A stretch of 6,264 nt of DNA from Burkholderiaceae bacterium. Lineage in GTDB: Bacteria > Pseudomonadota > Gammaproteobacteria > Burkholderiales > Burkholderiaceae. Position 1 is the first letter of the stretch, and every line of letters starts with the position of its first letter. Under the pieces are notes generated by a model. It had not been told where the DNA came from, did not search any database, and was given only the letters and a program-made list of their open reading frames with translations. The position numbers were made by a program, and so were the translations under genes. Location of the stretch: positions 1 to 6,264 of the forward strand of contig CANCBK010000088.1 of assembly GCA_947374315.1 (NCBI GenBank). Direction: 5' to 3'. This document shows, piece after piece, positions 1 to 5,778 of the stretch.

Positions 1-3000
1 ACTGGATTTTTTAGAAAACTAAGCGATGCTAATGTGGTCAGCCTATCGAAAGCTGCCATTAACGCAATGAGCGGATATCAGCTTAATGCGATAGCCCCAA
101 TGCTGGGATCTATTGACGCTAGTTATATTAATACCGCCATCTTAAGGGCTACTATAGGTGGTGATACTTTAAGCTCCGACGCCATTAAGGCCCTCAATAC
201 CAGCCAGCTTACTACTGCTCAGATAGCTATTTTGCCTATTTGGTTTGTACAAAATATGAGCGCTACGCAGTTAGATGCACTCAGCCGTGATTCAACTCAG
301 GCATTAAGCGCAACCGCCATCAGCGGTATTACTAGTGCCCAGTTAATTCTACTGGGTGCTGGTGTTGGCAGCTTCTTTAGTGAGCTTGGTATTAATGCTT
401 CAGGCTTATCAAATGCTGCTCTTGGCGTGATGAGCGCCGATCAGTTCAATGCCATGAACTCCACTGCGGTGGGGGCATTAACAACAGCGCAGTTAGATGT
501 ATTGTCCGCCGAACTCTCTAAATTAGTTTCTGTGAACATGGTCACTAAAAATCAGATGAATGCCCTTAGCGCACTCAAAGGCGGCCTGCTTAGTAAGTTA
601 GGTATCAATGCGAAAACTCTATCGAGTGCGGCCGTTGGTGCCATACGTCTAGAGCAGTTTAGTGTGATGTCATCGGAAGCGCTCGGATCAATTAATGCTA
701 GCTTTCTGAGTACGGATCAATTTCTAGCACTTCGTACAGCGTCTTTATTAGATAAGCTCAATATCAGCACTCTAAGCTCGAATCAGCTGAATGATCAATT
801 GTCGTTGGAAGTGATTCAAGGTTTGAATTTGAGCACTATGACCAGTAAACAAATTTATGCGGTTGATATTGGTACGCAACATCCAAATGGTGTGAATACT
901 TATTACACGGGCTTTTTCTTTAACTTGGGCTGGAATGCGCGTACGCTTACTAGTGAAGCGATTGATGCAATAACATTAAAGCAGTTTAAGGAGATCCCAT
1001 CATGGGTGATGGGCTGTATGAATGCATGCAATTTCAATGCGCCTGTATTGGATATGCTGCAATCAGCAGGGATGCTTGGTTTGATAAATGTCGATCCACA
1101 CGCCTTAAGCAGTGTTCAGCTTAATGCAATTTCATTGGAAACCGCTCAAGCTTTAAATATAAATGGAATTACTGGGGACCAAGTCCGCTCTCTTGGAGGG
1201 TCTACAAGTGGCCTTTTTTCTAAATTGGGAGTTAATGCGGCAAAGCTATCGAAAGACACTGTGGGTGCGATGAGTGCCGATCAGTTAAATGTACTTAGTG
1301 CTGTTGCAACTAAAGCTTTGGATTTAACGGGAATTGGCAATGACCAGGTGCGTGCGCTTGGATTTGCTGCGGGGGGGTTCTTCAGTGAGATAGATGCCAA
1401 TGTTACCAATCTTTCAACTGACGCAATCAGCGCAATGACTGTAGATCAGGTCAACGCAATCTCCCCGGTAGCGTTTGGGAAGCTATCCTCGGGTCAGCTA
1501 CTAGCACTATCTAGCCTGGTTGTTTTAAACATGGATGTATCCCGCGTAACACAAGGGCAGGCAAGCAATCCTTGGCTTGGGGATGGTGGGTTTTTTAAAG
1601 GGCTGGGCATTAATGCAAAAAATCTCCCCAAGGATGTTGTTGGCGCTCTGAATGCTGCTCAGCTTAATGGGATGACGGCGGCGGCTTTGGGTGCAATCAA
1701 TATGAGTTATATCAATCTTGAGCTCATTCAGACTTTAAATAGGGGCACGATATCCGCATTAAATCCAAGTTCATTATCATCAAATCAGCTCGACAGCATA
1801 AATTTTCTTTCGAGTGGTTGGGCGACTCCATTGCTTAGTGTTCAATACATTACCGTGTCCCAAGTTCAGGGCTTGTATGGCATTCAATCTATGGGCGGAT
1901 TCTTTGCGGGGCTTGGTGCCAACGCATCTAGTTTAACGCTGGGGGTAATGGCCGCATTGTCGTCGGACGAGTACTTTATGTTGCAAGATTCCGCCCGTAA
2001 TGTATTAACAAAGGACCAGATAAACGCTTTATCTTCAGATGTCTGTAAAAATGATTTTCCGGTGAGCTCACTAACAGCTAGCCAATTAAGTCAATTGGGA
2101 TCTAGCGTAGGCGGCTTCTTTAGTAAAATAGGGGTAGCAACGCAATTTCTGACTGTTGAGGAGCTTGCCGCAATATCGGCGGAGCAGTTCAACGTTATGT
2201 CAGCCGAGGCATTTGGTGCATTAACCGTAGATCAGCTCAATGGGCTATCGAAGGAAGTTGTTCAGCATCTGAATGCCGCCAAAATTACCAAAAGTCAGAT
2301 ACTCAATTTTAGATATTCTGAAGATGGTTTCTTTTCTAAGATTGGAGCAAATGCAGCGAATTTATCCTCTGATGTAATTGAACTAATGAGCATAGATCAG
2401 TTTAATGTTATGACGCAGCCTGCATTGGGAGCCATTAACGCGCGCCTTATCCCTGGCTATGTCCTTCAGACGATGTCAAAAATTGCATTGGGGTTCATTA
2501 ATGCTGCTTCTTTAAGTGGTGAGCAACTGAACTATATAGACAGCGATAGGCTTAGTTATTTAGATCTAAGTACTATTACTGGAAATCAAATTCGCGATTG
2601 TGGAGATGGCGCGGTAACGATTTCTCAGAATGGAAACAGTGCCACTTATTATAGGGGCTTTATTGGTAATCTTGGTGATAGTGGGGTAGCATTGTCAAAT
2701 GATGCAATTAATGCCCTCAGCTTTGATCAATTTAAACATCTAAGCCAATTGGCATTAAACTCGTTAAATGGCTCCAGGATAAATGCCAGTACGCTTGATA
2801 CGATTCGGTCGGCAGGGGTACTTGATCAAATTTACATTGACGGAGGCAGAAAAATTGACTTCAATACGCTCAATTTAATTTCTTCGGCAACAACACAAGC
2901 CTTGAATGTGAGTGGTATTAGCGTAGATCAAGTGAAAAATCTGGGATTTGAGCATGGCGGATTTTTTAGCGAGCTTGGCACTAATGCTAGAGAGTTATCA

Positions 3001-3369
3001 CTAGAGGTTTTGGCTGCTATGACGTCAGATCAGTTTGCCGCGATGTCATCTGAAGCCATAGGTGCACTAAAGGCTGAGCAACTCAACAGCATTGGCGCTT
3101 CCCAGGAAAAGGCTCTTAACATGCGCGCAATCACCAGCGCCCAAGTTCTGGCGCTAGATATGATTGTTGGTGAAACCTTCTTTTCCAATATGGGTCTGCA
3201 AGAAGCTGGTTTATCTCACGATGCGCTCATGGCAACGAGCTTAAATCAGTACACCCAAGCCATGGCTTCATTTAACAGGGCTCAGGGCACTACATACTCG
3301 CCGGTCTCGCCTAATTCCTATAACGCCGAAAACAATCAGCGCCTAGGATTATTGGCTACGCCACACTAA
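1..3369 (+). CDS. giant octad-repeat protein, 3' part; putative type I secretion substrate
   Basis: I do not recognise a named family. The frame is open from base 1 to the TAA at 3367-3369, giving 1122 visible residues. The 11 codons before the first GTG (34) already encode a repeat head (T-G-F-F-R-K-L), so GTG 34 is internal and the true start lies upstream of the window. The protein is 13 tandem units of 55-121 residues (unit 13 incomplete), each with a G-G-F-F-S-K-L-G-I-N-A-like head followed by octads such as S-A-D-Q-F-N-A-M and pentads such as N-A-A-K-I. I see no RTX nonapeptides, hydrophobic membrane segment, enzyme motif or LPXTG-like anchor. Only four cysteines occur (codons at 1015, 1027, 2044, 2599). 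The last 34 residues are non-repetitive and could hold an uncleaved C-terminal export signal. The hlyB/hlyD-type genes directly downstream suggest export by that system as a surface or matrix protein (inference). The reading frame is near certain; the role is moderate at best. Confidence 0.9.
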   Translation, partial: TGFFRKLSDANVVSLSKAAINAMSGYQLNAIAPMLGSIDASYINTAILRATIGGDTLSSDAIKALNTSQLTTAQIAILPIWFVQNMSATQLDALSRDSTQALSATAISGITSAQLILLGAGVGSFFSELGINASGLSNAALGVMSADQFNAMNSTAVGALTTAQLDVLSAELSKLVSVNMVTKNQMNALSALKGGLLSKLGINAKTLSSAAVGAIRLEQFSVMSSEALGSINASFLSTDQFLALRTASLLDKLNISTLSSNQLNDQLSLEVIQGLNLSTMTSKQIYAVDIGTQHPNGVNTYYTGFFFNLGWNARTLTSEAIDAITLKQFKEIPSWVMGCMNACNFNAPVLDMLQSAGMLGLINVDPHALSSVQLNAISLETAQALNINGITGDQVRSLGGSTSGLFSKLGVNAAKLSKDTVGAMSADQLNVLSAVATKALDLTGIGNDQVRALGFAAGGFFSEIDANVTNLSTDAISAMTVDQVNAISPVAFGKLSSGQLLALSSLVVLNMDVSRVTQGQASNPWLGDGGFFKGLGINAKNLPKDVVGALNAAQLNGMTAAALGAINMSYINLELIQTLNRGTISALNPSSLSSNQLDSINFLSSGWATPLLSVQYITVSQVQGLYGIQSMGGFFAGLGANASSLTLGVMAALSSDEYFMLQDSARNVLTKDQINALSSDVCKNDFPVSSLTASQLSQLGSSVGGFFSKIGVATQFLTVEELAAISAEQFNVMSAEAFGALTVDQLNGLSKEVVQHLNAAKITKSQILNFRYSEDGFFSKIGANAANLSSDVIELMSIDQFNVMTQPALGAINARLIPGYVLQTMSKIALGFINAASLSGEQLNYIDSDRLSYLDLSTITGNQIRDCGDGAVTISQNGNSATYYRGFIGNLGDSGVALSNDAINALSFDQFKHLSQLALNSLNGSRINASTLDTIRSAGVLDQIYIDGGRKIDFNTLNLISSATTQALNVSGISVDQVKNLGFEHGGFFSELGTNARELSLEVLAAMTSDQFAAMSSEAIGALKAEQLNSIGASQEKALNMRAITSAQVLALDMIVGETFFSNMGLQEAGLSHDALMATSLNQYTQAMASFNRAQGTTYSPVSPNSYNAENNQRLGLLATPH
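367..1371 (+). repeat. higher-order repeat copy A (units 2-5)
   Basis: This block holds units of 71, 110, 99 and 55 residues. It corresponds to units 9-12 (71, 111, 100 and 71 residues). Heads of matching units are offset by 1743, 1743, 1746 and 1749 bases. Specific shared features include the linker ending N-T-Y-Y-T before unit 4, matching A-T-Y-Y-R before unit 11. Within unit 4, V-L-D-M-L-Q-S-A-G-M-L matches T-L-D-T-I-R-S-A-G-V-L in unit 11. These features are not found in the other units, so the block was probably duplicated as a whole. The correspondence ends inside unit 5, which is 16 residues (exactly two octads) shorter than unit 12. Confidence 0.75.
2110..3168 (+). repeat. higher-order repeat copy B (units 9-12)
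   Basis: This is the partner of copy A. Unit 10 has the same extended architecture as unit 3: head, three octads, then pentads N-A-R-L-I, N-A-A-S-L and D-L-S-T-I, where unit 3 has N-A-S-F-L, N-I-S-T-L and N-L-S-T-M. Both end in a glycine/asparagine-rich linker with Y-Y. Unit 11 shares the R-S-A-G-V-L-type block with unit 4. Protein similarity between the copies is clear but DNA identity is low, so the duplication is ancient or the copies have diverged quickly. Confidence 0.75.
3265..3366 (+). other. non-repetitive C-terminal tail, putative export signal
   Basis: After the last octad-like block the pattern stops, and 34 residues rich in N, S, P, T and Q follow, ending in L-G-L-L-A-T-P-H. Known type I secretion substrates carry an uncleaved signal in their last tens of residues with little sequence conservation, so position and repeat-free composition are compatible with such a signal. 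No specific motif proves it. Confidence 0.4.
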
Positions 3370-3383
3370 GGCAAAGACAAGTA

Positions 3384-3435
3384 AAAACTATCGAACCTTG
3401 CTGAGTAAAAATTACTAGCAAGGTTCGATAGTTTT
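3384..3435 (+). terminator. long inverted repeat, probable terminator or attenuator
   Basis: Bases 3384-3402 are a perfect 19-base reverse complement of 3417-3435. After one bulged G (3403) the stem continues for five more pairs (3404-3408 with 3412-3416), leaving a loop of three A. The outer pairs are A-A-A-A with T-T-T-T, so the + strand transcript ends the stem in four U followed by G-A-A-G, and the - strand transcript ends it in U-rich sequence as well. It starts 14 bases after the stop of the repeat protein. The stem is long but AT-rich (8 G/C pairs of 24) and the U run is short, so partial read-through into the exporter gene is plausible. It also ends 12 bases before the exporter's start codon, so it could affect translation there. 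Confidence 0.7.
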
Positions 3436-3439
3436 GAAG
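3436..3439 (+). promoter_or_regulatory. weak ribosome binding site supporting the ATG at 3448
   Basis: GAAG lies 8 bases before the ATG at 3448 and directly after the hairpin stem. It is the only purine-rich stretch correctly spaced for this start. The earlier ATG at 3441 is too close to it and reads only five codons before TGA, so 3448 is the better start. Confidence 0.45.
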
Positions 3440-3447
3440 TATGGATA

Positions 3448-5778
3448 ATGACTACTGAATTATTAATCCCCTCATCCGAGGGTGAAAATCCACCGCCCCC
3501 TGAAATCGATAGCGGGCTCATTGCGCTCATTTTAGTGGCGCAATTGCATGGTATCGCTGCAGAAGAGGCTAAGCTCACCCATGAGTTTGGGGTAGACCCT
3601 TTTACTATCCCAGTTTTACTGCGTGCCGCCCAGTTTTTGGGGATGAGTGCCAGGCTGGTCGAGCATGATCCTGCGCGCTTAGCACAAACACCATTACCAG
3701 CAATTGCTAGAAATTGGCTAGGTGAGTTTTTTATTGTTGGAAAATTAGATATTCCTGCTTCAGAACCGGCGAAAGTAGCCGCCAATGAAGCTAGCAATAT
3801 AACGCAATCAGAAAAGATTTCCCAAGAAGAACCGGATTCTGATTCTGAGTTAGATGACCTAAAAGCCCCTTCACAATCGAAAGGTTTGCCCGAGGGAACG
3901 CGTATTCTGATTCAGCGCCCTGGCCACCCACCTGAAGTCCTGAAGTTGGCTGAATTTATGGATGAGTGGTCTGGTGAAATGATCTTCATCACGAGTAAAG
4001 CAAACTTCTCAGGCGACACTGCTAAGTTCGATTTCACTTGGTTTATTCCAGCGATTGTGAAATACCGCCGCCTCTTAGGGGAGGTGTTGCTTGTTTCTCT
4101 CATACTGCAACTCATTGGCCTAGCTACCCCAATGTTCTTTCAAGTCGTGATGGACAAGGTGCTCGTAAATCACGCCATGAAAACGCTTAATGTCATTGCA
4201 ATTGGATTGATTTTCGCCACAGTTTTTGAAGCAGTATTAACGGGGATTCGATCCTACGTTTTTGCGCAAACCAGTAGCAAGATCGATGTGGAATTGGGTG
4301 CCCGCCTATTTAAGCATTTACTCAATTTACCGATTAGTTACTTTCAGTCGCGTCGCGTAGGTGATTCAGTGGCGCGCATTCGCGAGCTGGAAAACATCCG
4401 CTCATTTCTAACTGGTAATGCCATGACTTTGGCTTTGGATTTAGTTTTTTCCTTTGTCTTCATCGGGGTGATGCTCTGGTACAGCGTGTGGCTCACGCTG
4501 ATTGTGATTGTCTCGATCCCGATGTATGTAGCCCTATCGATGATTTTTACACCGATCTTGCGTAAAAAATTAGATGACAAATTTAACAAGGGCTCTGAGA
4601 ATCAGTCCTTCTTAGTTGAAACCATTAGCGGTATTGATACCGTTAAAGCAATGGCGGTTGAGCCCCGTTGGCAGCAAAAATGGGAGAATCAGTTAGCTGC
4701 TTATGTATCTGCTGGTTTAACTACGAGCAATATCTCGACTGTTGCTAGTGGTGGCGTGACCTTAGTGAGTAAATTGGTCACCGCCGCCATTATGTGGATG
4801 GGCGCAGTGCTGGTGATTGATAACAAGATGACCGTTGGTGAGTTAGTTGCATTTAATATGCTCGCCGGACAAGTATCTTCACCGATTGTCCGCATGGCCT
4901 CACTGTGGAATGATTTTCAGCAAGTGGGTATCTCGATGAGTCGCTTAGGTGATATTCTCAATTCCCGTACTGAGATCGTGGGGCAAAAAACCCGTATGCC
5001 CCGCATTGATGGCGTAGTGGAATTTGACCAAATCTTTTTCCGCTATAAACCCGATGCACCCGATGTGATTCGTGGGGTTAATCTGAAGATTGAGGCGGGC
5101 GAAGTCATTGGCATTGTAGGGCGCTCTGGTTCTGGTAAAAGTACTCTCACTAAGTTAGTGCAGCGCCTCTATGTCCCCGATCGTGGTCGAGTCCTGATTG
5201 ACGGTCAAGATATTGCCATTGTTGACACTACATCCATGCGCCACCAAATTGGTGTAGTGCTGCAAGAAAATACTTTGTTTACCCGCTCGATTCGGGACAA
5301 CATCGCACTCTCGAATCCCGGCTTGCCGATTGAAGCGATCATTTCTGCAGCTAAATTAGCAGGCGCCCATGACTTTATTTGTGAACTTCCAGAGGGTTAC
5401 GACAGCCCAGTAGGTGAGCACGGTACGGGATTGTCTGGTGGTCAGCGTCAACGGGTCGCCATTGCCAGGGCCCTCATAACGAACCCTCGCATTTTGATTT
5501 TTGATGAAGCGACAAGTGCGCTTGATTATGAGTCGGAAAAGATTATTCAAGACAATATGCGCGGCATTTGCGCTGGGCGCACAGTATTGATCATTGCCCA
5601 TCGCCTCTCCGCCGTACGTGATGCCCATCGAATTATTGTGATGGAGCGCGGTCAGATTGCCGAAGTGGGATCACATACCGAACTCCTGAAAAACCCGGCA
5701 GGCATTTATCGTCATCTCTATGAGTTGCAGCAGGGCAATGACGCTGGTAATTTTTCTGATGCTGGCGAGGTGGCTTAA
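3448..5778 (+). CDS. hlyB: type I secretion ABC transporter (permease/ATPase), HlyB family
   Basis: This inner-membrane exporter uses ATP to drive a C-terminally signalled protein through an ABC-adaptor-TolC conduit. It has 776 residues against about 707 in E. coli HlyB, and much of its membrane and ATPase sequence matches HlyB as I remember it. Residues 20-180 form a C39-peptidase-like domain that cannot cleave: the catalytic Cys is Ser22 (D-S-G) and the catalytic His position appears to be Phe94. An acidic insertion occupies about 103-145. The conserved K-F-D-F-T-W-F starts near 193, and six membrane helices lie within about 205-480. The ATPase starts near 523: Walker A G-R-S-G-S-G-K-S-T 558-566, Q-loop Q606, signature L-S-G-G-Q 662-666, Walker B I-L-I-F-D-E 682-687, D-loop S-A-L-D 690-693 and H-loop H718, all intact. 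The substrate is presumably the upstream repeat protein. Its stop codon abuts the hlyD-like start, so the two form one operon. hlyB is used as a family name; the ortholog name (lapB, rtxB) is open. Confidence 0.95.
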   Translation: MTTELLIPSSEGENPPPPEIDSGLIALILVAQLHGIAAEEAKLTHEFGVDPFTIPVLLRAAQFLGMSARLVEHDPARLAQTPLPAIARNWLGEFFIVGKLDIPASEPAKVAANEASNITQSEKISQEEPDSDSELDDLKAPSQSKGLPEGTRILIQRPGHPPEVLKLAEFMDEWSGEMIFITSKANFSGDTAKFDFTWFIPAIVKYRRLLGEVLLVSLILQLIGLATPMFFQVVMDKVLVNHAMKTLNVIAIGLIFATVFEAVLTGIRSYVFAQTSSKIDVELGARLFKHLLNLPISYFQSRRVGDSVARIRELENIRSFLTGNAMTLALDLVFSFVFIGVMLWYSVWLTLIVIVSIPMYVALSMIFTPILRKKLDDKFNKGSENQSFLVETISGIDTVKAMAVEPRWQQKWENQLAAYVSAGLTTSNISTVASGGVTLVSKLVTAAIMWMGAVLVIDNKMTVGELVAFNMLAGQVSSPIVRMASLWNDFQQVGISMSRLGDILNSRTEIVGQKTRMPRIDGVVEFDQIFFRYKPDAPDVIRGVNLKIEAGEVIGIVGRSGSGKSTLTKLVQRLYVPDRGRVLIDGQDIAIVDTTSMRHQIGVVLQENTLFTRSIRDNIALSNPGLPIEAIISAAKLAGAHDFICELPEGYDSPVGEHGTGLSGGQRQRVAIARALITNPRILIFDEATSALDYESEKIIQDNMRGICAGRTVLIIAHRLSAVRDAHRIIVMERGQIAEVGSHTELLKNPAGIYRHLYELQQGNDAGNFSDAGEVA
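3754..3882 (+). other. acidic low-complexity insertion within the peptidase-like domain of the exporter
   Basis: About 43 residues (103-145 of the exporter) rich in S, E, D, A and Q, including the acidic run E-E-P-D-S-D-S-E-L-D-D at 127-137, interrupt the place where HlyB has a short connection between strands of the same domain. The HlyB-like pattern resumes at about residue 149 with T-R-I-L-I-Q and the region ending F-I-T-S-K-A. It is probably a disordered loop on the cytoplasmic face, where this domain contacts unfolded substrate in HlyB. The boundaries come from comparison with HlyB from memory. Confidence 0.6.
5767..5772 (+). promoter_or_regulatory. strong ribosome binding site for the adaptor gene, inside hlyB
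   Basis: GAGGTG lies within the last codons of the exporter, 6 bases before the ATG at 5779, and matches the 16S anti-Shine-Dalgarno sequence well. With the TAA and ATG directly adjacent, it supports translational coupling and decides the start of the next gene. Confidence 0.7.

Larger units (their letters stand above)
4..3264 (+). repeat. 13 coding tandem repeat units with G-F-F heads
   Basis: Unit heads start at 4, 367, 580, 910, 1207, 1372, 1585, 1894, 2110, 2323, 2656, 2956 and 3169. The resulting unit lengths are 121, 71, 110, 99, 55, 71, 103, 72, 71, 111, 100 and 71 residues, then an incomplete unit 13. The basic 71-residue unit divides exactly into a 14-residue head, five octads, one pentad, one octad and a 4-residue spacer; units 2, 6, 9 and 12 fit this. 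Octads tend to alternate between a type with Q at position 4 (S-A-D-Q-F-N-A-M) and a type without it (S-A-E-A-F-G-A-L). Units share protein pattern far more than DNA: the best DNA match I noticed is 428-450 against 1269-1291, with two mismatches. The array therefore looks old and held by selection on protein rather than freshly amplified. Confidence 0.9.

Noticed and set aside
34..36. GTG as the start of the repeat protein
   Set aside because: The frame is open upstream to base 1 and bases 4-33 encode a canonical repeat head, so the gene begins before the window.
1371..1377. Run of seven G as a phase-variation tract
   Set aside because: It is created by G-G codons of a unit head (G-G-F-F) and is short; without population data there is no sign of slippage.
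1..3264. Similarity of octads to TALE repeats (L-T-P-E-Q-V-V-A-I-A)
   Set aside because: The short pattern is alike, but the period is 8/5 with 55-121 residue units, not 33-35, and there is no base-specifying di-residue position.
1..3366. RTX calcium-binding nonapeptides
   Set aside because: I looked for G-G-x-G-x-D series expected next to a HlyB exporter and found none in the visible part.
3370..3447. Separate promoter for the exporter operon
   Set aside because: The only -10-like sequence (GATAAT, 3444-3449) overlaps the start codon and has no good -35 partner; the gap is mostly hairpin.
3441..3458. Five-codon mini-ORF (ATG to TGA) overlapping the exporter start
   Set aside because: The only nearby ribosome binding site is 1 base away from this ATG, too close for initiation, so it is more likely chance than a leader peptide.
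3366..3797. 143-residue reading frame on the - strand
   Set aside because: It lies over the hairpin and the 5' end of the clearly real exporter gene, has no recognisable motif, and is explained as a shadow frame.
5356..5628. 90-residue - strand frame and other - strand frames within the exporter
   Set aside because: All sit antisense to conserved ABC transporter motifs and show no independent coding sign.
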